Part shown: positions 17,512-26,062 of the stretch, in pieces
Position numbering within the stretch: position 1 is the stretch's first letter
Layout of the letters: the number at the start of each line of letters is the position of its first letter
Source of the DNA: Sulfuricystis sp964478415
GTDB lineage: Bacteria > Pseudomonadota > Gammaproteobacteria > Burkholderiales > Rhodocyclaceae
Assembly: GCA_964478415.1 (NCBI GenBank)
Contig: CAYZII010000002.1
Location: forward strand, 1 to 64,000
Direction of reading: 5' to 3'
Length of the DNA stretch: 64,000 nt
The notes under the pieces: model-generated
The model's database searches: none
Told to the model about the DNA's origin: nothing
The model's input: only the letters and a program-made list of their open reading frames with translations
Translations under genes and position numbers: made by a program

Positions 17512-18614
17512 TGCAGCCTATCCATATCCTGCATACTGAATCATCACCTAACTTGGGCGGGCAAGAATTGCGCATTCTGCTCGAAATGGAACGTTTGTCG
17601 GTTTATGGCTTTCGTTCCTGGCTTGTTGCCCGCAACGGCTCGGCGATCCTAGAAGAAGCAAGCCGGCGAGGTCTGCAATGCATCTCTTTGCCGTTTCATA
17701 ACCGCTTCGATCCAATCAGTATGGTCAAGCTGGGGCGCTTTCTGCGACGAGAAAAGATCGATCTCGTCAATGCCCACGGCTCACGCGATGCCTGGAACGT
17801 ATTTCCTCTGGCACGCTCACTCGGCATCCCGACCGTACGTTCGCGCCATGTGGCCAATCCGATTCGGCGACATTTTCTCGGCCAGCTCGTGTATGGCGCT
17901 CTGTGTGACAGGATCGTCACTACCAGTGCATCGATTCGTGCTGGTCTCATCGCGGCTGGTATCGATGGCAACAAGATCGTTTCCATTCCGACCGGCATTG
18001 ATATTTCGGCATTTGCAGCAGTTGAGCGTGATGGCCAGCTGCGGCGTGAGCTTGGCATTCCTCTCGATGCCACCCTGATAGGCATGATTTCGGACTTGCG
18101 GGGAGACAAAGGACCAGATCTCTTCCTAGCAGCCTGCGACCAGCTGTTGGCTCAACGAACCAATGTATGGGGCGTTCTCGTCGGCGATGGTAGGATGCGC
18201 GAACAGCTCCTCCAGCAGCATGCCTCTCTGAACCAGCGAAAACGCATTGTGTTGGCGGGTTTTCGCCGTGATATTTCTAGGATATTGGCAGAGCTCGATC
18301 TCTTGGCGGTGCCCTCGCGCATACCGGAGGGGGTACCTCAGGTGATTCTTCAGGCGCATGCAGCGCGCGTGCCCGTCATTGCTTCTCGCGTCGCTGGGGT
18401 CAGCGAAGTCGCTCGCGAGGGTGATACCGCCTTCACCGTAGAGGCCGGGGATGCTACTGCTCTTGCCATAGGCTTGACACGAGCCCTGAATGAACCACAA
18501 CGTGCCCGCTTCCAAGCCGAGCGCGGGTACGCCTTGGTGGTTAGCGAATATTCCCTGGACGCAATGCTCCAGCGTATGGCTGACCTCTATCGAAACCTGG
18601 TGGGCAAAAAATGA
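17508..18614 (+). CDS. Family 4 glycosyltransferase, type b copy 1
   Basis: A 368-residue GT4 enzyme beginning IHILHTESSPNLGGQELRI, the GGQE variant of the acceptor-side loop. It has VRSRHVANPIRR in the middle, VGDGRMREQL in the second domain, and the donor segment PSRIPEGVPQVILQAHAARVPVIAS. The gene at 20875-22011 has the same landmarks and is a paralogue. ATGA overlaps couple it to both neighbours. Role in LPS or related polysaccharide is inferred from location. Confidence 0.83.
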   Translation: MMQPIHILHTESSPNLGGQELRILLEMERLSVYGFRSWLVARNGSAILEEASRRGLQCISLPFHNRFDPISMVKLGRFLRREKIDLVNAHGSRDAWNVFPLARSLGIPTVRSRHVANPIRRHFLGQLVYGALCDRIVTTSASIRAGLIAAGIDGNKIVSIPTGIDISAFAAVERDGQLRRELGIPLDATLIGMISDLRGDKGPDLFLAACDQLLAQRTNVWGVLVGDGRMREQLLQQHASLNQRKRIVLAGFRRDISRILAELDLLAVPSRIPEGVPQVILQAHAARVPVIASRVAGVSEVAREGDTAFTVEAGDATALAIGLTRALNEPQRARFQAERGYALVVSEYSLDAMLQRMADLYRNLVGKK

Positions 18615-19648
18615 AACAGCGCTTCGATCTTCTCTGTCTCCCCATTTCAGGCCCACATGGAGCATCGAGCCGCTATCGTTTGTTCCAGTATCTACCGTTC
18701 CTTGATGAAGCAGGCATGAAATATCTCGTTCATCTGCCGCGAGACAAGCCTGGCCAGGGGTGGCGTCGCCTCGCAGCGGCATGGAACGAACGAAGCCATA
18801 TCGATCGACTCGTGTTGCTGTCACGCGCCATTCTGCTGCAGAAGAGGCTGCCGCCGGACTCGTGGGTCGTAAAGGTCGCCAATGGCAAACCGCTGATCTT
18901 CGATTTCGATGATGCGATTTTCACTTCGCCAAAAAGTAATTGGAGTTGGTGGACGCGTCGGCGCACGGAAAAACGGCTGCGAACGATCCTCGAACATGCC
19001 AAAACGGTCATAGCCGGCAACCGTTACTTGGCCGAATATGCTCGTCAGTTTGCCTCGAATGTCTTGATTCTGCCAACGGTCGTCGATCATCGGAACTACC
19101 CCGCTCGCGAGCATGGTGAAAAGAGAGAGATAACCATCGGTTGGATCGGTCACTCCGTCAACCATCCCTACTTAGCAGCCATTATGCCTCTCCTAGGCAA
19201 ACTGGCTGGTCGACAACGCATCCGCCTGCTCGTCGTCTCCGATCGAGACTTCGCCTCGACCGAGGTTCCAATCGAAAACCGTCGCTGGTCAGAACAAACT
19301 GAAATCCCTGACATTCTGACGATGGATATCGGCATCATGCCAATGCCGGATGATGCTTGGTCTCGCGGCAAATGCGGTTTCAAGGCGATTCAGTATATGG
19401 CCGCTGGCGTCCCAGTCGTTTGTAGCGCTGTCGGAGCCAATCTCGATATCGTGCGTCATGAACAGGATGGCTATTGTGTCCGATCACCATCGGAGTGGCT
19501 GGATGCATTAGAAGCACTTTGTACCGATGCCGCATTACGCCAACGCCTCGGTGCAGCAGGTCGGCAAAGAGTTGCAACATCGTTTAGCCTGATGGTCACT
19601 GCGCCATCTTTTTTGCAAGTCATCCGCAGCCATCTTTGCCAAATTTAG
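18611..19648 (+). CDS. GT-B glycosyltransferase, type a copy 2
   Basis: A 345-residue protein with FDFDDAIFTSPKSNW, then VIAGNRYLAEYA, ITIGWIGHSVNHPYL, and DIGIMPMPDDAWSRGKCGFKA with QYMAAGVPVVCSAVGAN. These are the same blocks as in the protein at 16510-17511, so the two arose by duplication and have diverged substantially. It overlaps the preceding gene by ATGA. Sugar specificity is unknown. Confidence 0.8.
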   Translation: MKQRFDLLCLPISGPHGASSRYRLFQYLPFLDEAGMKYLVHLPRDKPGQGWRRLAAAWNERSHIDRLVLLSRAILLQKRLPPDSWVVKVANGKPLIFDFDDAIFTSPKSNWSWWTRRRTEKRLRTILEHAKTVIAGNRYLAEYARQFASNVLILPTVVDHRNYPAREHGEKREITIGWIGHSVNHPYLAAIMPLLGKLAGRQRIRLLVVSDRDFASTEVPIENRRWSEQTEIPDILTMDIGIMPMPDDAWSRGKCGFKAIQYMAAGVPVVCSAVGANLDIVRHEQDGYCVRSPSEWLDALEALCTDAALRQRLGAAGRQRVATSFSLMVTAPSFLQVIRSHLCQI

Positions 19649-19649
19649 A

Positions 19650-20237
19650 ATGAGCGCCCAGAGGCAGGGATTCACTCATATGTCGTCTTTTTTCCGCAAC
19701 TATTGGCTAGCAAGGCGCACGGGGGCAAGAATTTCTTCGTCGGCAATCCTGCGTGGCCGCAGCAATCTCGAATTGGGTAGGCTTTGTCGCATTGCCCGGC
19801 TAGTCGAGCTGAATGCCAGCCGTGGCCACATCGTCTTGGGCGAAGGAGTCAGCATCGGCCCTTACTGCATAATCGAGGCACGCGGCGGAAAAGTCGTTAT
19901 TGGCCAAGAAACCGTGATTGGCCCCTTTTGCGTCCTCTATGGACATGGTGGGCTCACCATCGGACGCCGCTGTCTGATCGCCTCTCATGTTGTCTGCATC
20001 CCAGAAAATCATCGTTTTGCCAAACGTCAGATGCCGATCCGTCTTCAAGGGACCGAGCAGCGTGGCATTCACATCGGCGACGATGTCTGGCTAGCCAGTC
20101 AGGTGGTAATTCTTGATGGCGTCAGCATCGGCAGCGGCGCCGTAATCGGTGCTGGCGCCGTGGTCACCGATGACATTCCTGCTTATGCGATTGCAGTCGG
20201 TGTCCCCGCCCGGGTCATTGGTTTCAGAGAAGAATGA
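19650..20237 (+). CDS. Hexapeptide-repeat acyltransferase (left-handed beta helix)
   Basis: Probable O-acetyl or other acyl transferase acting on a sugar of the surface glycan. The 195-residue protein shows repeated hexapeptide units ([IVL]-G-x4) such as IVLGEGVSIGPYCII, KVVIGQETVIGPF and GVSIGSGAVIGAGAVVTDDI, plus the catalytic-type His segment CIPENHRF. This is the WbbJ/LbH family. Two starts are possible: 19650, just one base after the previous stop, and the ATG at 19680, which has AGGCAGGGA upstream. It overlaps the next methyltransferase by ATGA. Confidence 0.83.
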   Translation: MSAQRQGFTHMSSFFRNYWLARRTGARISSSAILRGRSNLELGRLCRIARLVELNASRGHIVLGEGVSIGPYCIIEARGGKVVIGQETVIGPFCVLYGHGGLTIGRRCLIASHVVCIPENHRFAKRQMPIRLQGTEQRGIHIGDDVWLASQVVILDGVSIGSGAVIGAGAVVTDDIPAYAIAVGVPARVIGFREE

Positions 20238-20878
20238 TGACCACAATCGATTCCTGGTCCACTCTCTATCGTCATCGCCAAGCAGTCCGCCACAATTATC
20301 CGACGATCTGGTCGGTACCACTGGTAAAAAAAGAAACTGACCGCTTGTTGGCACTCGTCAAGGATGGGCACCGTATCCTCGAAGTCGGTGCGGGCGATCG
20401 TCGTTTCGCTCCTAGACTCGCAGCCGTGCGGCGTGATCTCGAATATCGTTCCTACGATATCGATCGTGCCACGTTTCAAGACTATTACTCACTCGAAGAA
20501 ATTACCGGCAGTTTCGATGTCATCTATGCCTTCGAATTGATAGAGCACTTAACACCCGAAGAGGGGTTGACACTGCTTGAGCGCTTGCACGCCCTGCTTA
20601 AACCCGCTGGTTGGCTATTGCTCGGTACCCCCAATCTCTTTCACCCTCATCGCTATTGGGGCGATATCACGCACAAAACTCCTTATAAATACGACGAGCT
20701 TGGCGCTTTGATGATGTTGGCAAAATTTGGTCGACCCAACATCTACCGTATTTACAACGATGCTTGGTTGCGACGTTGGTTCAGACTGTATGTCGGCATC
20801 GCTTTACATCGCTACCTCGACATCGATTTCGCGCCGACGATCTTGCTCGAAGCCCAGCACAAAGAAGAGACGCCATGA
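20234..20878 (+). CDS. SAM-dependent methyltransferase, class I
   Basis: A 214-residue protein with motif I ILEVGAGDRRFAPRL, the acidic residue block YRSYDIDRA, and the post-I region FDVIYAFELIEHLTPEEGL, all of the Methyltransf_23/11 type. GTPNLFHPHRYWGDI after the fold core is common in polysaccharide-locus methyltransferases. It is flanked by an acyltransferase and a glycosyltransferase with ATGA overlaps, suggesting glycan or lipid-carrier methylation. It does not closely resemble the methyltransferase at 15785. Confidence 0.8.
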   Translation: MMTTIDSWSTLYRHRQAVRHNYPTIWSVPLVKKETDRLLALVKDGHRILEVGAGDRRFAPRLAAVRRDLEYRSYDIDRATFQDYYSLEEITGSFDVIYAFELIEHLTPEEGLTLLERLHALLKPAGWLLLGTPNLFHPHRYWGDITHKTPYKYDELGALMMLAKFGRPNIYRIYNDAWLRRWFRLYVGIALHRYLDIDFAPTILLEAQHKEETP

Positions 20879-22011
20879 TGCCGCACAGTGGTTCGGAAAA
20901 TACATTGCGGATATTACACACTGAATGGTCTCTCGGCTGGGGGGGGCAAGAAATCCGCATCCTTGCTGAAATGTGCGCTTTTCGCGAGCGCGGTGTCGAC
21001 ATGGCGTTGGCTTGCCGTCCAGGCTCTTCTCTTGGATCTCGCGCCCGTGAGAAGGGATTCGTGGTCTATGAATTTCCTTTCGCCAGCCGTTTCGATCTGA
21101 AAACAATCTTAGGTCTGGGTCGGCTGATAAAACAAGAGAAATTTTCTTTGCTACACAGCCATAGCTCGGTCGATGGTTGGTGTGCCGGTATCGCCGGACG
21201 GCTATTTCGTTTCCCCGTCGTACGCAGTCGGCATCTTTCCTCTTCGGTGCCGGCCGGTCTCAATGCGCGTATCGTTTATGACTGGCTTGCTGACGCGGTC
21301 ATCGCCAGCGGCCGTCACATTCGCGATCAGCTCATCAAAGCCTCGGGAGGAAATCCAAACAAGTTTTTTTCGATTCCTGCCGGCGCCGATCAGCGACGTT
21401 TCAGTCCTGATGTGAATGCTTCCGCTGTGCGTAAAGAATTTGCTTTCGATGGTCGCTTTCCTGTCATAGGCATCGTCGCCGTACTGCGCAGCTGGAAAGG
21501 GCATAGGACCCTATTCGAGGCTTGCGCCCGCCTCAAAGAGAATTTTCCCGACTTGTGCGTTTTCGTTGTCGGCGATGGGCCATTGCGTGACCATTTACCG
21601 AAATGGGCCGCAGAGCTGGGTCTAGCTGATCATGTGATCTTTGCCGGCTACCGCGAAGACGTACCGGCCTGTATGAAAGCAATGGATGTGTGCGTGCTTC
21701 CTTCCTTGAAAAATGAAGCAACTTCACAAGTACTGCCACAAGCGATGCTGGTAGGCACGCCAGTCATCTGTTCATCAGCGGGAGGGCTGACCGAGGTGAT
21801 TGAAAACAGGGTTACCGGGCTGGTCGTTCCACCCGGCGATGGCTTGGCACTCGCGCAGGCCTTGCAGGAGTGCTTGCGTGATCCCGATGCTACGCGGCAA
21901 CGCGCCCAACGTGCACGTCAGCATGCCTTGCAGCAGCTGACTTTCGATAAGCAAGTCGCCGATACGCTGGCAGTTTATCGCTGGGTCGGCAAAATGAACA
22001 TGAGTGCATGA
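20875..22011 (+). CDS. Family 4 glycosyltransferase, type b copy 2
   Basis: A 378-residue GT4 enzyme starting after a short tail with LRILHTEWSLGWGGQEIRI, the same GGQE motif as in the gene at 17508. VVRSRHLSSSVPAGL in the middle, VGDGPLRDHL and the donor segment PSLKNEATSQVLPQAMLVGTPV also align with that paralogue. The start at 20875 is set by overlap with the methyltransferase stop; 37 in-frame upstream codons lie inside that gene. It is coupled by ATGA to the O-antigen ligase gene. Confidence 0.83.
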   Translation: MMPHSGSENTLRILHTEWSLGWGGQEIRILAEMCAFRERGVDMALACRPGSSLGSRAREKGFVVYEFPFASRFDLKTILGLGRLIKQEKFSLLHSHSSVDGWCAGIAGRLFRFPVVRSRHLSSSVPAGLNARIVYDWLADAVIASGRHIRDQLIKASGGNPNKFFSIPAGADQRRFSPDVNASAVRKEFAFDGRFPVIGIVAVLRSWKGHRTLFEACARLKENFPDLCVFVVGDGPLRDHLPKWAAELGLADHVIFAGYREDVPACMKAMDVCVLPSLKNEATSQVLPQAMLVGTPVICSSAGGLTEVIENRVTGLVVPPGDGLALAQALQECLRDPDATRQRAQRARQHALQQLTFDKQVADTLAVYRWVGKMNMSA

Positions 22012-23249
22012 TCACTTTCCGCCGCCTCAACGATCTGGTTTTCTTGCTTTTGGTGTCGCTTGCACTGTCAGTGCCTGTTTTCGCACGGCAACCGACGAAA
22101 ATATTGTGCGTTCTTCTCGTCGTGGCGACGATCCTCCATGTGTTTTTTTCTCGCGGCTGGCGTTCCTGGGATAGCCTCGATTACGCCATGACTGCGATGT
22201 TCTTTGCAGCAACAGTTAGCAGCTTGCTGGCTTGGCATAGGGCGAGCATTGGTTGGCAAGGTTTTTTTGAAGGTTTGGTTTTTTGGACGAGTTTCATCGC
22301 GGTCCGTCATACCCCTCTCTCCTCCTCCAAATTGAAATGGCTTGCCATATCGCTCCTCATCGGCTGCTTGGCGGGTTTGCTTTTAGCTGCCTACAACTTT
22401 ATTCAAGCTGCCCAGCAATTCGAGCTGCCAGGAATCACTGGAACAATCCGCTCATCCCTTTACATTGGAATGCTGTGTGCGCTATGCATAGGACTGGCGC
22501 GCAAAAGCAGAGGGTTGGGGGAGCGTCTAGGCTGGTCTTGTCTGGCTGTGTCGTTTGGCGTTGCCTTGCTTGCACTTTCCAGTCGTGCGGTCGGCATCGC
22601 TACGGTGCTTACGTTACTGACAGCATTCTGGTGGCGCTCACGGCGTCACCTCATTTATTTTCTCGTCGTCACGGCAATCATCGCTGCAATTGCTCCCATG
22701 CTCTTGCCTGCTAAGCAACAACACCAGCTGGCACATAAAGCGCAGGAATTTGTTACCCTCGTCAGCGAAGGCAAGATTTCTCCCAACGACGCAGTACGCA
22801 TAGAGACCTGGCGCATTGCCTGGGATTGGATGCGCCGCGGCGAGCATGTCTTCTTCGGCCTCGGGCCACGGAATTTTCATCTCATCCCAATCGAAGAGCT
22901 GCAGCTCGATCCTCCTCTCCAATTCGATGAAAGCAAGCACATGTCTCATGCACATAACATGTTCATGACCATGTACATTGAACAGGGTTTGTTTGGCCTA
23001 CTGGCTCTGGTCGTTGTTTTGACGCATGTCGCGCATCAACTGTGGAAAACGCGCATTACTCCGGCAAGCGAATGGTCATGGTGGGGAGGCTGGGCAGCAC
23101 TGCTGCTTCTTACGATCAATGGTCTCGTAGGCTCCCCGTGGGGGCGAGAATATACCTGGTTGGCGTGTATGCTTTTCGCCATCCATCTGGCCCACCAGCA
23201 AGCCACGGCTATTCACAAGCCGACATTGCTCGAAGCCAAAAAAACTTAG
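22008..23249 (+). CDS. O-antigen ligase family protein (WaaL/Wzy-type)
   Basis: Polytopic inner-membrane protein of 413 residues with about ten to twelve hydrophobic helices. A large periplasmic loop between the later helices has RIETWRIAWDWM, GLGPRNFHLIP and SHAHNMFMTMYIEQGLFGL, the conserved pattern of the Wzy_C/O-antigen ligase family. It would join undecaprenyl-linked glycan to lipid A-core. A polymerase (Wzy) role cannot be excluded by sequence alone, but a position beside waaC and waaA and the absence of wzx/wzz genes favour ligase. The stop is followed 4 bases later by waaC. Confidence 0.8.
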   Translation: MITFRRLNDLVFLLLVSLALSVPVFARQPTKILCVLLVVATILHVFFSRGWRSWDSLDYAMTAMFFAATVSSLLAWHRASIGWQGFFEGLVFWTSFIAVRHTPLSSSKLKWLAISLLIGCLAGLLLAAYNFIQAAQQFELPGITGTIRSSLYIGMLCALCIGLARKSRGLGERLGWSCLAVSFGVALLALSSRAVGIATVLTLLTAFWWRSRRHLIYFLVVTAIIAAIAPMLLPAKQQHQLAHKAQEFVTLVSEGKISPNDAVRIETWRIAWDWMRRGEHVFFGLGPRNFHLIPIEELQLDPPLQFDESKHMSHAHNMFMTMYIEQGLFGLLALVVVLTHVAHQLWKTRITPASEWSWWGGWAALLLLTINGLVGSPWGREYTWLACMLFAIHLAHQQATAIHKPTLLEAKKT

Positions 23250-23253
23250 TGCC

Positions 23254-24222
23254 ATGCGCTTTCTCCTCATCAAAACTTCTTCCCTCGGCGACGTGGTGCA
23301 CAATCTGCCGGTGGTGAGCGACCTCCGGCGGCGTTTCCCAGAGGCCGAGATCGACTGGGTGGTGGAAGAGGCTTTTGCCGAGATTCCACGCCTGCATCCC
23401 AGCGTCAGTGGCGTGCTGCCGGTGGCATTCCGGCGCTGGCGCAAGATGCCGTTCGCGTTGGCGACATGGCGGGAGATCATGGCATTCCGGCGTGCGGTGC
23501 GACGCCCGTTGGGGGATGACTTTGCCCACTACGATGCGGTGATCGACAGCCAAGGGCTGGTGAAGAGCGCGCTCTTGACCTCTTGGGCACGCGGTCGGAA
23601 GTTCGGCTTTGCCGCGCCGCGCGAAGGGCTAGCGGCGCTCGCTTACGATGTCGCGATCGACGTACCGAGGAACTTGCATGCGGTGACACGCAACCGGCTG
23701 CTCGCCGCCGGTGCACTTGGTTATGTGCTCGACGATTTGCCGCTCGACTATGGCATCTCGGCATCACCCTTGGTCGCCAAATGGCTGCCGCGAGGGGATT
23801 ATGTGGTGTTGCTCACTGCGACGAGCCGTGCCGACAAGGAGTGGCCGGAAGATGACTGGCGCGCATTGGGCAGCGCGCTGATCGCGTCGGGGTTGCGCTG
23901 CGTGCTGCCGGGGGGCAGTGAAGCCGAGCGGATACGCGCAAGGCGCCTTGCGCAATCGCTGGGCCGAGCCGTCGCCGCACCGCCGCTGAACCTGACGGAG
24001 CTGGCCGGACTGCTGGCCGGCGCAAAGCTCGTGGTCGGTGTCGATACGGGTATCACACATCTGACGGCGGCGCTTGACAGGCCGACGGTGGCGATCTACT
24101 GTGCCTCCGATCCAGCGCTGACCGGCGTGCTGGCCAATACGGCGCACGCCAATCTGGGCGGCCCCGGCGCGCCGCCGACCGCCGCCGACGTGGTGCGCGC
24201 CGCCCTCGAACTGCTCGGCTGA
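23254..24222 (+). CDS. waaC: LPS heptosyltransferase I (WaaC)
   Basis: Adds the first heptose to Kdo of the inner core using ADP-heptose. The 322-residue GT9 protein begins MRFLLIKTSSLGDVVHNLPVV, has IDWVVEEAFAEIP, SQGLVKSALL and the donor-site segment VVGVDTGITHLTAALDRPTVAIY. These are WaaC-type signatures and differ from the WaaQ-type gene at 11768. Base composition rises sharply in GC compared with the ligase gene before it. The waaA start overlaps its stop by one base (TGATG). Confidence 0.92.
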   Translation: MRFLLIKTSSLGDVVHNLPVVSDLRRRFPEAEIDWVVEEAFAEIPRLHPSVSGVLPVAFRRWRKMPFALATWREIMAFRRAVRRPLGDDFAHYDAVIDSQGLVKSALLTSWARGRKFGFAAPREGLAALAYDVAIDVPRNLHAVTRNRLLAAGALGYVLDDLPLDYGISASPLVAKWLPRGDYVVLLTATSRADKEWPEDDWRALGSALIASGLRCVLPGGSEAERIRARRLAQSLGRAVAAPPLNLTELAGLLAGAKLVVGVDTGITHLTAALDRPTVAIYCASDPALTGVLANTAHANLGGPGAPPTAADVVRAALELLG

Positions 24223-25496
24223 TGGCGCGCTTGCTCTACACACTGGCTATTCACGCCTTGCTCCCCTGGGCGGTATTGCATCTTTTGTGGCGCGCGCGCA
24301 GGCAGCCGGAGTATCTTCGGCACTGGGGCGAGCGTTTCGGTGTTTTCCGTGCCGTCTTGCCAGCGCCGACTTTGTGGCTCCATGCCGTCTCGGTCGGCGA
24401 GACCCGCGCCGCTCAGCCACTCGTCAGGGCGCTGAAAGCGCGTTACCCTGATCATCGCATCCTGCTCACCCACACGACGCCGACGGGGCGTGCCACGTCG
24501 ATCGAACTGTTCGGCGACACGGTCGAGCGTGTCTATCTCCCTTATGACACGCCTTGGGCGATGCGGCGTTTCCTGCGCCATTTCCAGCCACGGCTCGGCA
24601 TCCTGATGGAGACCGAGCTGTGGCCGAACCTGGTCGCCGCGTGCGGAGAAAACAACATCCCTCTGCTGCTCGTCAATGCGCGCCTGTCCGAGAAATCGGC
24701 GCGGCATTATGCGCGTTTTGCCAGTCTCACGCGCCAGACGCTGCGCGGACTGGCAGGCATCGCTGCCCAGGGCGAAGCGGACGCGCAGCGCTTGCGCGAC
24801 CTGGGGGCAGGCACCGTCGAGGTGGTCGGCAATCTGAAATTCGATGTCACGCCGCCGCCCGCCCAGCTCGAGCTGGCCAAAACTTTTCGTGCCCGGATCG
24901 GTGACCGGCCGGTGTTTCTCTGCGCCAGCACCCGTGAGGGCGAGGAGGCTTTGCTTCTCGACGCTTGGCTGGCGAAAATCGGCGCTGGCGGAATGGCCCC
25001 CCCGCCGCTCCTTGTCATCGTACCGCGTCATCCCCAACGTTTCGACGAGGTCGAACGGCTGATCGCTTCGCGCGGGATGAAGCTCGAGCGGCGTTCCAGC
25101 GCTGCCCCCCTTGCACCCGATACGCAGGTCTGGCTCGGCGACAGCATGGGGGAGATGTTCGCCTACTACGGGGTTGCCGATGTCGCTTTCGTCGGCGGCA
25201 GTCTGCTCGATTTCGGCTGCCAGAACCTGATCGAACCCTGTTCGGTCGGCACGCCGGTCTTGATCGGGCCATCGATCTACAACTTTGCTGCGGCAGCGGC
25301 GGCAGCGCTGGAAGCCGGTGCGGCGCGGCAGGTAAGGGATGTAGCGGAACTCGTCACGCAGGCGCTTGCCTTGCTCGACGATACTGACGCCCGCGCGGCG
25401 ATGGGCTCAGCTGGCCGCGACTTTGCCGCCCGTCATCGCGGCGCCACCGAGCGCACGTTGGCGTTGATCGCGCGTCATATGCCGGTGCCGTCGTAG
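24222..25496 (+). CDS. waaA: 3-deoxy-D-manno-octulosonic acid transferase WaaA
   Basis: Transfers Kdo from CMP-Kdo to lipid IVA, the step that starts the LPS core. The 424 residues include an N-terminal membrane anchor (LAIHALLPWAVLHLLW), LWLHAVSVGETRAAQPLV, METELWPNL with the conserved Glu, and the C-terminal VGGSLLDFGCQNLIEP with YNFA in the donor site. Length matches the family. Its 3' end overlaps the convergent Uma2 gene by 22 bases. Confidence 0.95.
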   Translation: MARLLYTLAIHALLPWAVLHLLWRARRQPEYLRHWGERFGVFRAVLPAPTLWLHAVSVGETRAAQPLVRALKARYPDHRILLTHTTPTGRATSIELFGDTVERVYLPYDTPWAMRRFLRHFQPRLGILMETELWPNLVAACGENNIPLLLVNARLSEKSARHYARFASLTRQTLRGLAGIAAQGEADAQRLRDLGAGTVEVVGNLKFDVTPPPAQLELAKTFRARIGDRPVFLCASTREGEEALLLDAWLAKIGAGGMAPPPLLVIVPRHPQRFDEVERLIASRGMKLERRSSAAPLAPDTQVWLGDSMGEMFAYYGVADVAFVGGSLLDFGCQNLIEPCSVGTPVLIGPSIYNFAAAAAAALEAGAARQVRDVAELVTQALALLDDTDARAAMGSAGRDFAARHRGATERTLALIARHMPVPS

Positions 25497-26044
25497 ATCT
25501 CGTCGAGGGGCAGGCGGAATTCCAAACTCGGCAATTCGAGCGTTTCGCCGGCCTCGTAAATGACCTGCTCCCAGCCGACATCACCGACACGTCGAAACAC
25601 TTCGGCGTGTCGGCTATTCTGCTCGACCAGCACATATTCCTTCAAGCTCGCGAGCTTACGATAAGCACTCATCTTCTCGCGCCGGTCGATGCCGGCGGTC
25701 GATTCGGAGAGCACTTCGATGACGACGAGTGGCTGGTCGATCACCGCATCGTCAGCGGTAAGTTTTTCGAGTCGGGGATCGCAGCTGACCATCACATCCG
25801 GATAGTAATAGGCGTTGTCGCGCGCGACATGGAGTTTGACACCCTCCATCGTCACCCGGCAGGGCGAGGCTTTCAGGTGACTACGCAACGCGCTGTAGAG
25901 GCTGCCGGCAATCAGGTTGTGTCGGATACTCGCGCCGGTCATCGCATAGATCTGCCCAGCGACATATTCGTGGCGCACCGGGCTTTGTGCTTCGAGCCGC
26001 AAGTATTCTTCTGGGCTGATAGTCTCGACGGGTCTGGTCAGCAT
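25475..26044 (-). CDS. Uma2-family (DUF820) nuclease-fold protein
   Basis: A 189-residue protein of the restriction-endonuclease-like fold family common in cyanobacteria and scattered elsewhere. Visible features are SPEEYLRLEAQSPVRHEYVAGQIYAM at the start, NAYYYPDVMVSCDP with the conserved Asp, and PLVVIEVLSEST with the Glu-x-Leu active-site type pair, followed by KMSAYRKLASLKEYVLVEQ. The family's biological role is not established. The ATG at 26044 has GGAGG 7 bases upstream; the longer frame would need a TTG. It lies 18 bases downstream of the TolC-family gene. Confidence 0.85.
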   Translation of the reverse strand: MLTRPVETISPEEYLRLEAQSPVRHEYVAGQIYAMTGASIRHNLIAGSLYSALRSHLKASPCRVTMEGVKLHVARDNAYYYPDVMVSCDPRLEKLTADDAVIDQPLVVIEVLSESTAGIDRREKMSAYRKLASLKEYVLVEQNSRHAEVFRRVGDVGWEQVIYEAGETLELPSLEFRLPLDEIYDGTGI

Positions 26045-26062
26045 CGCGCCTCCTTGAGACAA

